Below, one piece after another: positions 38,158-48,242 of a stretch of 64,000 bases of DNA. The first letter of the stretch is position 1. Each line of letters begins with the position of its first letter. Source of the stretch: Roseomonas sp. (lineage in GTDB: Bacteria > Pseudomonadota > Alphaproteobacteria > Acetobacterales > Acetobacteraceae); NCBI GenBank assembly GCA_020249145.1, contig JADCGF010000008.1, forward strand, positions 1-64,000, written 5' to 3'. The position numbers and the translations under genes are program-made. The notes beneath the pieces are model-generated. The model was not told where the DNA came from, did no database searches, and saw nothing but the letters and a program-made list of their open reading frames with translations.

Positions 38158-38921
38158 TGCAGCCCGCCTTCTGCGACGGCCTGTTCCAGCACATTCAGCC
38201 GCCCGCCATAGGCGCGCGCAATCGCATCCGGCGTGAAGGCGGATTTCACTGGGCCTGCCGCAACGGCGCGGCCATTCAGCAGCAATACCTGATCGAAATA
38301 GGCCGGCACGGTTGAAAGATCATGATGCACGGCGATCACACTGCGCCCTGTTGCCACCACGCGGCGCAGCACGGCGATGATCGCCTGTTCCGTTGCCGCA
38401 TCAACCGCGGCGAAGGGTTCATCCATCAGGTATAGGTCAGCATCCTGCGCCAGCGCCCGCGCCAAAAACACGCGCTGCTGCTGCCCACCAGACAGCCGGC
38501 CAATTTGCCGATCGGCAAGATCAGCGAGCCCCACCTGATCAAGCGCGCCGCGCGCGGCTTCCCGTTCCGCCTTCGGCACGCGGCCCCACCAGCGCATGCG
38601 CGGATAGCGCGACATGCACACGACATCGAGCGCAGTTGCCGGAAAATCCCAATCCACCGATGCGCGTTGCGGCAGGTAGCCAACGCGGTTGCGCACTTCT
38701 TGCAGCGCACGACTAAAAAACCGCGCCTCACCGGCGATGCTTGGGATCAACCCAAGGGCAGCGCGCAGCATGGTGGATTTGCCCGCGCCATTTGGTCCGA
38801 CAATCGCTGTCAGCCCCGGTGCCGCCTGCCAGGTAATGTCCCACAGCACGGTCTTGTCGCCATAGGCGATAGTCAGATGCGTGATGGCCAGCGGCGCGGG
38901 GGTGGTGATGCTTTGGCTCAT
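38154..38921 (-). CDS. Metal ABC transporter ATP-binding protein
   Basis: AIVGPNGAGKSTML, LSGGQQQRVFLARALAQDADLYLMDEPFAAVD. Confidence 0.93.
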   Translation of the reverse strand: MSQSITTPAPLAITHLTIAYGDKTVLWDITWQAAPGLTAIVGPNGAGKSTMLRAALGLIPSIAGEARFFSRALQEVRNRVGYLPQRASVDWDFPATALDVVCMSRYPRMRWWGRVPKAEREAARGALDQVGLADLADRQIGRLSGGQQQRVFLARALAQDADLYLMDEPFAAVDAATEQAIIAVLRRVVATGRSVIAVHHDLSTVPAYFDQVLLLNGRAVAAGPVKSAFTPDAIARAYGGRLNVLEQAVAEGGLQ

Positions 38922-39883
38922 GTGGTGGCAAGCCGGCCTTGCATGCCGCGTGCAGGGGCTTCCCCGCCCAGGGCGCGGGCGATGATGGTGAAGTTATGGT
39001 CCATCATGCCGATATAGCTGCCCTCATAGGTGCCGGGTTTGCCCATGGAATCGGAAAACAGCGTGCCCCCCAAGGCCACGCGTTGGCCGCGCGCGCCGGC
39101 CCCTTCAATCAGCGCCCGCACGGCGCGATCGGGGACCGAGCTTTCGGCGAAGACCGCCGGGATGCGCCTTTCAACCAGGCCGCGCACCAGCGCTTCAATG
39201 CGCGCCAGATTGGCTTCCGATTCGGTGGAAAGCCCCTGGATACTGTCCACTTCCAGCCCATAGCGCGCAGCGAAATAGCCGAAAGCGTCATGCGCCGTGA
39301 CCAACAGGCGCTGGCGCGGCGGGATGCTCGCCATCACCCGCGCGCCATATTCATGCAGGGCGGCAAGCCGGGTGCGCAGCGCGGCAAGGTTGGCAGCAAA
39401 GACGCTGGCCTGATCGGGGATCAGGCGTGAAAGCCCCTCGGAAATACTGCCCGCGGCCTCAGCCCAAAGCACCGGGTCCATCCAGACATGCGGGTCGGCG
39501 GCGTCCGGATAGTCAGGATTGGCGCGCAGTTTTGAGCGCGGCAGGCTTTCGGCCACCAGCACCACCGGCTTGCCATTGGCGGCAGCGCGGGCCAGCACAT
39601 CGCCCATGCGGCCTTCCAGCCGATGGCCATTGGCGAACAGGATATCGGCGGCCAGCAAGCGGGCGATATCAGCCCGGGTCGGGCGGAACAGATGCGGGTC
39701 AACCCCCTCATTGATCAGGGTTTCCGCCCGGATGCGGTCACCGCCAATGTCGCGCAGCAGATCGCCCACCATGCCAACAGTCGCCAGCGCGCGCGGCAGG
39801 GGGCGGTTCTGCGCCAGCGCGGGGATGGTCGTCAGCGCAAAAAGCCCAAGGCTGCGGCGTGTAATGGCTGAATACCTGTTCAC
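38918..39883 (-). CDS. Metal ABC transporter substrate-binding protein (ZinT/TroA superfamily)
   Basis: VGMVGDLLRDIGGDRIRAETLINEGVDPHLFRPTRADIARL...HDAFGYFAARYGLEVDSIQGLSTESEA; GTG start. Confidence 0.92.
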   Translation of the reverse strand: MNRYSAITRRSLGLFALTTIPALAQNRPLPRALATVGMVGDLLRDIGGDRIRAETLINEGVDPHLFRPTRADIARLLAADILFANGHRLEGRMGDVLARAAANGKPVVLVAESLPRSKLRANPDYPDAADPHVWMDPVLWAEAAGSISEGLSRLIPDQASVFAANLAALRTRLAALHEYGARVMASIPPRQRLLVTAHDAFGYFAARYGLEVDSIQGLSTESEANLARIEALVRGLVERRIPAVFAESSVPDRAVRALIEGAGARGQRVALGGTLFSDSMGKPGTYEGSYIGMMDHNFTIIARALGGEAPARGMQGRLATT

Positions 39884-40031
39884 TTCTGCATATATTCCTT
39901 TTTTTTCAGATACTTATTCTGTGGATTATCTTGTCCCTGCGCCTCCCGCCGTCAAGGCCTTTCATTGGTTTGGCCTTGCCTAACCCGAGGCCGCGGCGCC
40001 ATGTTGCGCCTGGAACAAGGGCGATGATCCC

Positions 40032-40355
40032 ATGCGCGGGCGCTTTCGGATTGGCGATGATATGGTGGTGGAATTGGCCGAAATTTTTCGGCTGATGAGC
40101 GACCCGACACGCCTCAAGATCATCCTGGCCTGCCGGGACGCGCCGGCGGCGGTGAATGAGATGGCCGAAAGGCTCGCGATTTCGCCTTCACTGGTTTCTC
40201 ACCATCTCCGGCTATTGCGTGCCGCGCGATTGTTACAGGCGGATCGGCGCGGGCGGCAGGTTTTCTACGTGGTGGGTGATGAGCATATCCGCTCCATGCT
40301 GGCCGATATGGTTGACCACATCAGTGAGGAAGAAGCGACCGAGGGTGATGCCTGA
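40032..40355 (+). CDS. ArsR-family transcriptional regulator
   Basis: IFRLMSDPTRLKIILACRDAPAAVNEMAERLAISPSLVSHHLRLLRAARLLQADRRGRQVFYVVGDEHI. Confidence 0.92.
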   Translation: MRGRFRIGDDMVVELAEIFRLMSDPTRLKIILACRDAPAAVNEMAERLAISPSLVSHHLRLLRAARLLQADRRGRQVFYVVGDEHIRSMLADMVDHISEEEATEGDA

Positions 40356-40525
40356 GGCAGTAGGTCGCGGATTATCACGCTTTTCTGTATTCCCGCCCTT
40401 GTGCGGTGCGGGAGCGCCGATTATGGTCCGGCGTAAATCGAGACTCTGGGGTCTTCGGCCCTTGGTGAAGCGAGAGTTAATATCTTGAAACGGCGTGATT
40501 TTCACGACCGATAAGGGATGGGTTG

Positions 40526-41434
40526 ATGAAGGTTCTTATGGCAAAGTGCCGCGCATTCGGCCTTGGCAGGCTTATGGCCGGCGTGGCCGCTTTGGCGATG
40601 GGTTTGGTACTGGCGGTACCTGCCCTGGCAGAGAGCATGGTTGGTGCGCCGGCGCCTTGGGGCATGGGTTTGCAACCCTCGGGCGGGGTGATCAAGGAAC
40701 GTATTTCTTCCTTCAACAGCATGGTCTTCGCCATTATCACGGTAATCACGATTTTCGTGCTGGTGCTGCTGGCTTATTGCGTGTGGCGCTTCCGCGAAGA
40801 ACGCAACCCGGTCCCGTCCACGACCAGCCACCACACGGGCTTGGAAATCGCCTGGACCGTGATCCCGGTGCTGATCCTGTTGGTGATTGCCATCCCATCC
40901 TTCCGGTTGCTCTATTTTCAGGACCGCGCGGTGGATGCGGATATGACGATCACCGTGCAGGGCCGTCAGTGGTATTGGAACTACACCTATTCGGATCACG
41001 GGAACTTCAACTTTGACAGCTACCCGATCCAAGAAGCTGATCTGAAGCCAGGCCAGATTTTCAAGCTTTCGGTTGATAACGAACTGGTGATCCCGGTTGG
41101 GGCCAGTATCCGCGTGCTGACCACGGGGCATGATGTGATCCATTCCTTCTTTGTGCCGGCGCTTGGTGTCCAGAAATACACCATCCCGGGTCGTACGCTT
41201 GAAACCTGGATGCGCGCGGATCGCCCCGGTATTTTCTACGGGCAGTGCAATCAGATTTGCGGCACGAATCACTGGTTCATGCCGATTGCCGTGCGCGCCG
41301 TGCCGCGCGCCGAATTCGACACCTGGGTTGCCGATGCGCAAAAGCGCTTTGCCCAGGCTGATGGCAGCGCGCCGGTGATTGCCGCCGCGCCCGCTTCTCA
41401 GGAACAACTTCAGATCGCGGAGGCCCGCCGGTAA
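40526..41434 (+). CDS. coxB: Cytochrome c oxidase subunit II
   Basis: [28 protein letters not shown]; CuA motif [15 protein letters not shown]. Confidence 0.96.
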   Translation: MKVLMAKCRAFGLGRLMAGVAALAMGLVLAVPALAESMVGAPAPWGMGLQPSGGVIKERISSFNSMVFAIITVITIFVLVLLAYCVWRFREERNPVPSTTSHHTGLEIAWTVIPVLILLVIAIPSFRLLYFQDRAVDADMTITVQGRQWYWNYTYSDHGNFNFDSYPIQEADLKPGQIFKLSVDNELVIPVGASIRVLTTGHDVIHSFFVPALGVQKYTIPGRTLETWMRADRPGIFYGQCNQICGTNHWFMPIAVRAVPRAEFDTWVADAQKRFAQADGSAPVIAAAPASQEQLQIAEARR

Positions 41435-41457
41435 GGCGCGGCTCAGGGAAGACAAAC

Positions 41458-43053
41458 ATGGCAACCGCTTCGCACGCCCATCACGACGATCACCACGATC
41501 ATAAGCCGGGCTTTGTGTCCCGCTGGTTCTTTTCAACGAACCACAAGGATATCGGCACGCTCTACATCATCTTCTCGCTGGTTGCGGCGGTGGTGGGGAT
41601 TGGCATTTCGCTGCTGATGCGTCTTGAGCTCATGTATCCCGGCATGCAGATTTTCTCTGATGGCCAAATGTGGAACGCCTATATCTCGGCCCATGGCTTG
41701 ATCATGGTGTTCTTCGTGGTCATGCCCGCGCTGATTGGTGGCTTTGGCAATTGGTTCGTGCCGATCATGATCGGGGCGCCCGATATGGCCTTCCCGCGCA
41801 TGAACAACATCTCATTCTGGTTGCTGGTGCCGGCCTTCCTGCTGCTGGCGGCAAGCCTTTTCGTGGGTGAAGGCCCGGGCGCGGGCTGGACGATCTATCC
41901 GCCATTGTCTGACAGCACCTTCCATTCCGGCCCGGCGATGGATTTGGCGCTGTTTTCGCTGCATTTGGCGGGCGCTTCTTCCATCATGGGCGCGGCCAAC
42001 TTCATCACCACCATCTTCAACATGCGCGCCCCTGGCATGACGCTGCACAGGATGCCGCTGTTTGTGTGGTCCATGCTGGTCACGGCCTTCCTGCTGCTGT
42101 TGGCGGTGCCGGTGTTGGCGGGAGCGATCACCATGCTGATCACAGACCGTAATTTCGGCACGGCCTTCTTCCGCCCTGAAGGCGGTGGTGACCCGGTGCT
42201 GTTCCAGCATCTGTTCTGGTTCTTCGGCCATCCGGAAGTCTACATCATGATCCTGCCGGGCTTCGGCATTATCAGCCACATCATTTCCACCTTCAGCCGG
42301 AAGCCCGTATTCGGTTATCTCGGTATGGCTTACGCGATGGTGGCGATTGGCTTTGTGGGCTTCCTTGTCTGGGCGCACCACATGTACACATCGGGGATGG
42401 ATGTGGACACGCGCGCCTACTTCATGGCGGCCACCATGGTGATCGCGGTGCCGACTGGCGTGAAAATCTTCTCCTGGATCGCGACCATGTGGGGCGGTTC
42501 GATGCGGCTTGATACGCCAATGCTATTCGCCATTGGCTTCATCTTCCTGTTCACCGTGGGTGGTGTGACCGGTGTGGTGCTGGCCAATGCGGGCATCGAT
42601 CAGGTGCTGCACAACACCTACTACGTGGTGGCGCATTTCCATTACGTGTTGTCGCTGGGTGCGGTATTCTCGATCTATGCCGGCTTCTATTACTGGATCG
42701 GCAAGATGTGCGGCCGGCAATATCCTGAAACGCTCGGCAAGATCCATTTCTGGATGACCTTTGTCGGCGTGAACCTGACCTTCTTCCCGATGCATTTTTC
42801 GGGCAATCAGGGCATGCCGCGTCGCTACCCGGATTATCCGGAAGCCTTCTGGGGGTGGAACTATGTCGCTTCGATTGGTTCGCTGATCTCGGTGGCGTCC
42901 TTCCTGTTCTTCTTCTACATCGTATGGGTGACCATGCGTTCGGGCGCCAAGGCTGCGGCGAACCCCTGGGGTGAAGGTGCGACGACCTTGGAATGGCAAG
43001 TGGCGTCGCCGCCGCCCTTCCACACTTTTGAGGAAATTCCTCGTCTGCGCTAA
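41458..43053 (+). CDS. ctaD: Cytochrome c oxidase subunit I
   Basis: [36 protein letters not shown], heme-copper oxidase core. Confidence 0.97.
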   Translation: MATASHAHHDDHHDHKPGFVSRWFFSTNHKDIGTLYIIFSLVAAVVGIGISLLMRLELMYPGMQIFSDGQMWNAYISAHGLIMVFFVVMPALIGGFGNWFVPIMIGAPDMAFPRMNNISFWLLVPAFLLLAASLFVGEGPGAGWTIYPPLSDSTFHSGPAMDLALFSLHLAGASSIMGAANFITTIFNMRAPGMTLHRMPLFVWSMLVTAFLLLLAVPVLAGAITMLITDRNFGTAFFRPEGGGDPVLFQHLFWFFGHPEVYIMILPGFGIISHIISTFSRKPVFGYLGMAYAMVAIGFVGFLVWAHHMYTSGMDVDTRAYFMAATMVIAVPTGVKIFSWIATMWGGSMRLDTPMLFAIGFIFLFTVGGVTGVVLANAGIDQVLHNTYYVVAHFHYVLSLGAVFSIYAGFYYWIGKMCGRQYPETLGKIHFWMTFVGVNLTFFPMHFSGNQGMPRRYPDYPEAFWGWNYVASIGSLISVASFLFFFYIVWVTMRSGAKAAANPWGEGATTLEWQVASPPPFHTFEEIPRLR

Positions 43054-43071
43054 GGCGCTGCAACGGACGGT

Positions 43072-44031
43072 ATGACGATGAGCGATTCGGTCATCGAAAA
43101 CGGCAAGGGGGGCGCGGCCCCCCTTCCTGTTTCCTACAATATCTCAGAAGTGAGCGATTGGGTCGCGCTGCTGAAGCCGCGCGTCATGTCGCTGGTGGTG
43201 TTCAGCGCCGTCGCGGGGCTGCTGGTAGCGCCTGGGTATTTGCATCCGGTGCTGGCAGTGATCGCCATTCTTTGCATTGCGGTGGCTGCCGGTGCCTCGG
43301 GCGCCATTAACATGTGGTATGACCGCGATATTGATGCGGTGATGCGCCGCACCGCGCGCCGGCCAATTCCTGCCGGACGCATCGCGCCTGATGCGGCGCT
43401 TACCTTTGGCATTCTGCTTGGCGTTGGGTCTGTCGTGGTGATGGCTTTCGCCACCAATTATCTGGCGGCTGGCGTGCTTGCCTTTTCCATCCTGTTCTAT
43501 GTGGTGGTTTACACCATGTGGCTGAAGCGCCGCACGCCGCAGAACATCGTTATTGGCGGTGCCGCAGGTGCCTTTCCGCCGCTGATCGGCTGGGCTGCGG
43601 TGACGGGTGACATCACGCTGGTGCCGATCATTCTTTTCGCCATCATCTTCATCTGGACGCCGCCGCATTTCTGGGCGCTGTCGCTTTGGGCGCATGAGGA
43701 TTACGCCAAGGCCGGCGTGCCCATGCTGCCGGTGACGGCCGGCGCACGCGAAACTCGCAAGCAAATCCTGGTCTATACGCTGGCGCTGGCGCCACTTGGC
43801 ATGGCGCCCTGGCTGATCGGCTTTTCCGGACCGATCTATGGCGGGATTGCCGCGCTACTTGGTTTGAATTTCATCCGCCATGCGGTCGCCGTATTGCGGG
43901 AGCCGCAGGATGAGACGGGCCGCAGCCTGGAAGGCGACAAGGCAGCCAAGAAATGCTTCCGCTTTTCGCTGACCTATCTTTTCGCGCTTTTCGCCGTGCT
44001 GGCCGCTGAAAAGCTGATCCTTTCGCCATGA
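43072..44031 (+). CDS. ctaB: Protoheme IX farnesyltransferase
   Basis: LLKPRVMSLVVFSAVAGLLVAPG...NMWYDRDIDAVMRRTARRPIPAG. Confidence 0.96.
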   Translation: MTMSDSVIENGKGGAAPLPVSYNISEVSDWVALLKPRVMSLVVFSAVAGLLVAPGYLHPVLAVIAILCIAVAAGASGAINMWYDRDIDAVMRRTARRPIPAGRIAPDAALTFGILLGVGSVVVMAFATNYLAAGVLAFSILFYVVVYTMWLKRRTPQNIVIGGAAGAFPPLIGWAAVTGDITLVPIILFAIIFIWTPPHFWALSLWAHEDYAKAGVPMLPVTAGARETRKQILVYTLALAPLGMAPWLIGFSGPIYGGIAALLGLNFIRHAVAVLREPQDETGRSLEGDKAAKKCFRFSLTYLFALFAVLAAEKLILSP

Positions 44032-44156
44032 CCCCTGAAGAACGCGCGATTTTCGAAAAGCGTCGTCGCGGGCGCAATATTGCGTTGGGATTGGTGCTGG
44101 TTGGTCTTTCGGTGCTATTCTATTTCATCGGTATCGCGCGCCTGCTGCGGTCTTGA
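44028..44156 (+). CDS. Small CoxF-like single-TM protein (not in ORF track)
   Basis: MTPEERAIFEKRRRGRNIALGLVLVGLSVLFYFIGIARLLRS*, ATGA overlap with ctaB. Confidence 0.75.
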   Translation: MTPEERAIFEKRRRGRNIALGLVLVGLSVLFYFIGIARLLRS

Positions 44157-44187
44157 GCAGCGGCGCGGCGCTTCCCAGATAAAGGTC

Positions 44188-44808
44188 ATGGATCAGGAAG
44201 CGCAAAAGACAGTTCTCGCGCGGCGCAATCGCCGCACCGGCTTAGCCGCGGCAGGGATTGTGACCTTCATGGTTGGGCTTTCTTTCGCCGCCGTGCCGCT
44301 TTACGATCTGTTTTGCCGTGTCACAGGCTTTGGCGGCACCACGCAACGCAGCGCGGCGGCACCTGGCGCCGTGGGTGATCGGCCAATCACCATCCGCTTC
44401 AACGCGACCACGCACCCCAACCTCCCTTGGCGCTTCACCCCCGAACAGCCGAGCGTGACGCTGCGCCTGGGTGAAGAAGGCCTTGCCTTCTATTCCGCCA
44501 CGAATCGGTCGGAGACACCGGTCACCGGCGTTTCGACCTATAATGTGACGCCGGAGAAGGTCGGGCGCTATTTCCACAAGATCGCCTGCTTCTGCTTTGA
44601 TGAACAAACCCTGACCCCCGGTGAGCGCGTGGATATGCCAGTCACCTTCTGGGTGGACCCGAAAATCGCCGAGGATCCCAGCACGAGGGACATCACCACC
44701 ATCACGCTTTCCTACAGCTTCTTCCGCACCATCGAAGATGCGAAAAAGGCGGGCGCGCTTGCCAATGCGGGGCCGCATGTTGGGCGAGCCGGAACAAGGC
44801 AGAATTGA
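44188..44808 (+). CDS. ctaG: Cytochrome c oxidase assembly protein CtaG/Cox11
   Basis: AAVPLYDLFCRVTGFGGTTQ...FCFDEQTLTPGERVDMPVTFWVDP. Confidence 0.95.
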   Translation: MDQEAQKTVLARRNRRTGLAAAGIVTFMVGLSFAAVPLYDLFCRVTGFGGTTQRSAAAPGAVGDRPITIRFNATTHPNLPWRFTPEQPSVTLRLGEEGLAFYSATNRSETPVTGVSTYNVTPEKVGRYFHKIACFCFDEQTLTPGERVDMPVTFWVDPKIAEDPSTRDITTITLSYSFFRTIEDAKKAGALANAGPHVGRAGTRQN

Positions 44809-44928
44809 TTGACGGCTAGGCCCGGTTTTAATGCCCGATGGGCTTGATTTCGGGGGCAGTTTCAGGATTGATGCGATGGTCCGTTTCGGGCACTAAGCCC
44901 GCGACCGAGGAAGGCACCAGGACTGAAA

Positions 44929-45792
44929 ATGGCAAGCACATCTCACGCGCAGGCAACCACGGCGGAGGGCGAAGCGCCGCCGCTGCATAAGCACCCCTAT
45001 CATTTGGTTGATCCGTCACCCTGGCCGCTGGTGGGATCCTTCGCCGGTGGCGCGCTGGTGCTGGGCATCATCCTTTGGGCACATTACGGCAATCGCGGTG
45101 TCTTCTTCCTGGGCCTCGCCGGCATTCTTGCCACCATGTTCTTCTGGTGGCGCGATGTGGTGAAGGAAAGCCGCACCCCGGGGCTGCATACGCCGATCGT
45201 GCGCATTGGGTTGCGCTACGGCATGACGCTGTTCATCGCCTCCGAAGTCATGTTCTTCGTGGCCTTCTTCTGGGCCTATTTCCATTTCGCGCTGTTCCCT
45301 GAACATGTTTCGGGCGCCGAGGTCGCGATGTGGCCGCCCAAGGGCACGCTCACCTTTGATCCCTTCGATCTGCCCTTCCTGAATACCATGATCCTGCTGC
45401 TGTCGGGCTGCACCGTCACCTGGGCGCATCACGCCCTGCTGAATAATGATCGCAAGGGCCTGATCCGCGGGCTGACGCTCACCGTATTGCTCGGCGTGAT
45501 CTTCACCGGTTTGCAGGTTTATGAATACAGCCTGGCGCCCTTCAAGTTCTACAATGGCGGGATCTATTCCTCCACCTTCTTCCTGGCCACCGGCTTTCAT
45601 GGCTTTCATGTGGTTGTTGGCACCACTTTCCTTTTTGTCTGCCTTATCCGTGCAATGAAGGGACATTTCACGCCAGAAAAGCATTTCGGCTTTGAAGCTG
45701 CCGCCTGGTATTGGCACTTCGTGGACGTGGTCTGGCTGTTCCTGTTTATTTGCATCTACTGGTGGGGTGTGGGCGAAATCGCGCATCACTGA
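44929..45792 (+). CDS. coxC: Cytochrome c oxidase subunit III
   Basis: KHPYHLVDPSPWPL...SEVMFFVAFFWAYFH...WYWHFVDVVWLFLFICIYWW. Confidence 0.97.
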   Translation: MASTSHAQATTAEGEAPPLHKHPYHLVDPSPWPLVGSFAGGALVLGIILWAHYGNRGVFFLGLAGILATMFFWWRDVVKESRTPGLHTPIVRIGLRYGMTLFIASEVMFFVAFFWAYFHFALFPEHVSGAEVAMWPPKGTLTFDPFDLPFLNTMILLLSGCTVTWAHHALLNNDRKGLIRGLTLTVLLGVIFTGLQVYEYSLAPFKFYNGGIYSSTFFLATGFHGFHVVVGTTFLFVCLIRAMKGHFTPEKHFGFEAAAWYWHFVDVVWLFLFICIYWWGVGEIAHH

Positions 45793-45812
45793 TCGGCGCC
45801 GGGCATTCCGGC

Positions 45813-46070
45813 GTGCTGAAATCAGCCTTGCTTGGCCGCTACCCGCGATGCGGGGGCGGCCATGTTTTTGCGGGGGTATTGGATATCCGCCCCGCCTGCA
45901 CGGCATGTGGGCTTGATTTTTCAACGCATCATGTCGGGGCTGGGCCGGCCATGGCAGGCATTTTCCTGATGCGTGCCATTGGTGCTGTGCTGGCGCTTTC
46001 GCTGCTGGTAAGACGCTTTGCCAGGGCCATGCTGCTTGGCTTGCAATGGCGGCATCGCCGCACAAGCTAG
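45813..46070 (+). CDS. DUF983-like small protein, probably internally deleted
   Basis: LLGRYPRCGGGHVFAGVLDIRPACTACGLDF...GAGPAMAGIFLMRAIG | AVLALSLLVRRFARAMLLGLQWRHR; GTG start inferred. Confidence 0.55.
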   Translation: MLKSALLGRYPRCGGGHVFAGVLDIRPACTACGLDFSTHHVGAGPAMAGIFLMRAIGAVLALSLLVRRFARAMLLGLQWRHRRTS

Positions 46071-46077
46071 ATCAGGG

Positions 46078-46749
46078 ATGATGTTGCGCCGCCTGCTCTG
46101 GCCCGCTTTGGCGGGGCTGCCTGTTCTGATCATTCTGCTGGGGCTTGGCACTTGGCAGGCGCAGCGCTTGGGCTGGAAAACGGATATCCTGGCGCGCATC
46201 GCCGCCGCTGAGGCCGCGACGCCCGCGCCTTTCAGCGACCCACCCGTGCCTTATGCGAAGCTTGAAGCGCTTGGACGCTTTGATCATGCGCGCGAGGCAT
46301 TGCTCGGCGTTGAAATCCGCGCCAATCGGATGGGCGCGCGGCTGGTGGTGCCTTTCCTGCGCGATTCTGGCCCGCCCTTGCTGGTGGATCGGGGTTGGGT
46401 GCCGCTGGATGGGCTGGCTGGCCTGCCCCGGCCTGAGGGCGTGCAGCGCATCACCGGCTATATCCGCTTTGGTGAGCCCGCCGGGCGCTTCGCCGCGCAG
46501 GATGATGTGGCCGGGCGGCGCTTTTATCACTTCGACCCTGTGGCGATTGGCGCGGCGCTCGGCGTGCCTGGGATGGCGCCCTATGGCCTTGTGATGCTGG
46601 GCCAGGCAGGTAGCCTGCCAGAACCCGCACAGACCCTGCCACGCCCGCGCAATAATCATCTTGGCTATGCCATCACCTGGTATGGCCTGGCACTATCCCT
46701 GATCGGCGTTTTCGCTGCCTTTGCCTGGCGCATGAGAAAGGCCGCCTGA
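46078..46749 (+). CDS. SURF1 family protein
   Basis: LGTWQAQRLGWKTDILARI...LVDRGWVP...NNHLGYAITWYGLALSLIGVF. Confidence 0.92.
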   Translation: MMLRRLLWPALAGLPVLIILLGLGTWQAQRLGWKTDILARIAAAEAATPAPFSDPPVPYAKLEALGRFDHAREALLGVEIRANRMGARLVVPFLRDSGPPLLVDRGWVPLDGLAGLPRPEGVQRITGYIRFGEPAGRFAAQDDVAGRRFYHFDPVAIGAALGVPGMAPYGLVMLGQAGSLPEPAQTLPRPRNNHLGYAITWYGLALSLIGVFAAFAWRMRKAA

Positions 46750-48233
46750 TGTCCGCTTCCGCCTATCAAAGCCTGAAGACCCGCTTCGCGCGCATTGCCG
46801 CGCTGCATGAAGCCGCCGCCATGTTGCACTGGGATGCGAGTGCCATGATGCCCTCAGGCGGCGGTGCCGCGCGGGGCGAGCAATTGGCGACCCTTGCCGG
46901 CCTTGCGCATGAAATGCTGACCGCGCCCGCGGTGGCGGAAGAACTCGCAGAGGCTGAGGCTGAAGGTGATTGGGACAGCGCAAACCTTGCCCTGATGCGC
47001 CGCACCCATGCGCGCGCCACCGCCTTGCCGACCAGCCTGGTGGAAGCGACCACGCGCGCCAATTCGGCCTGTGAGAAAATCTGGCGGGAAGCGAAAGCAC
47101 GCGCGGATTTCGCCATGGTGCGCGGGGCGCTCACGGAAGTTGTTGCCCTGCAACGCGAAACTGCTGCTGCGCTTTCAGCGGCGCTTGGCATGGCGCCTTA
47201 TGATGCGTTGATGGATGGCTATCAGCGCGGCGTCACCGCGGCTGATGTGGAGCCTGTCTTCGCGGCCTATGAAGCCTTCCTGGCCGAAGCCTTGCCGCGC
47301 GCTGAGGAAATCCAGTCACGTCGCGGTGCGGCCGTGCCGCTCACGGGGACATTCCCCGTGGCAGCGCAAAAGGCGCTGTGTCAGGCGCTTTCGGCGCGGA
47401 TTGGCTTGGAATATGATCATGCGCGGCTGGATGAATCGCTGCATCCCTTTTGCGGCGGCACACCCACCGATGTGCGCATCACGACCTTTTATGGTGAAGC
47501 GGATGTCGCCAAGGCGCTGCTTGGCGTGCTGCATGAAACCGGGCACGCGCTTTATGAACGCGGGCTACCGGCGGCCTATGCGCGCCAGCCAGTGGGTGAA
47601 GCGGCGGGCATGGCCGCGCATGAAAGCCAATCCCTGATTGTGGAGATGCAGGCCTGTCGTTCGGATGCTTTTTTACGTTTCCTAGGCGGTGAATTGCGCA
47701 CACGTTTTGGCTGCGATGCGGCGGCTGTGGCGCCCGAAAATCTGGGGCGCTTATGGCGGCGCGTTTCGCGGGGCTTCATTCGTGTGGATGCGGATGAAAT
47801 CACCTATCCCGCCCATGTCATTCTGCGCTTTCGGCTGGAAAAGGCGATGATCGAAGGCGCGCTACAGGTCGCTGATCTGCCAGGCGCCTGGAATGACGGC
47901 CTGGAAAAGTTGCTCGGCATTCGCCCACCCAATGATGCCAAGGGGTGCTTGCAGGATATCCATTGGCATGATGGCGCCTTTGGCTATTTCCCATCCTATA
48001 CTTTGGGTGCCATGGCGGCGGCGCAATTGATGAAGGCAGCGCGCGCCGCAGAACCTGGGCTGGATCAGGCTTTATCGGAAGGTGATATGGCGCCCTTGCT
48101 TGGCTGGCTCCGCACCCATGTGCATAGCAAGGGGTCGCTGCTCGGCTTTCAGGATTTGTTGCGCACGGCCACCGGAAAGTCGCTTGATCCGAATGATTTC
48201 ATGGATCATTTGCGGGCGCGGTACTTGGCATAG
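46749..48233 (+). CDS. M32 family carboxypeptidase
   Basis: HETGHALYERGLP zinc motif and M32-like full-length sequence. Confidence 0.94.
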   Translation: MSASAYQSLKTRFARIAALHEAAAMLHWDASAMMPSGGGAARGEQLATLAGLAHEMLTAPAVAEELAEAEAEGDWDSANLALMRRTHARATALPTSLVEATTRANSACEKIWREAKARADFAMVRGALTEVVALQRETAAALSAALGMAPYDALMDGYQRGVTAADVEPVFAAYEAFLAEALPRAEEIQSRRGAAVPLTGTFPVAAQKALCQALSARIGLEYDHARLDESLHPFCGGTPTDVRITTFYGEADVAKALLGVLHETGHALYERGLPAAYARQPVGEAAGMAAHESQSLIVEMQACRSDAFLRFLGGELRTRFGCDAAAVAPENLGRLWRRVSRGFIRVDADEITYPAHVILRFRLEKAMIEGALQVADLPGAWNDGLEKLLGIRPPNDAKGCLQDIHWHDGAFGYFPSYTLGAMAAAQLMKAARAAEPGLDQALSEGDMAPLLGWLRTHVHSKGSLLGFQDLLRTATGKSLDPNDFMDHLRARYLA

Positions 48234-48242
48234 TAATCGGGT

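Noticed and set aside
40380-40440. CCCGC...GCGGG and CCGATTATGGTCCGG as a family 2 copy
   Set aside because: Only a few bases match the 50-bp block; probably the arsR terminator region.
40502-41536. 344-aa minus ORF opposite coxB
   Set aside because: Shadow frame of coxB; similar long antisense ORFs occur opposite ctaD, ctaB and coxC.
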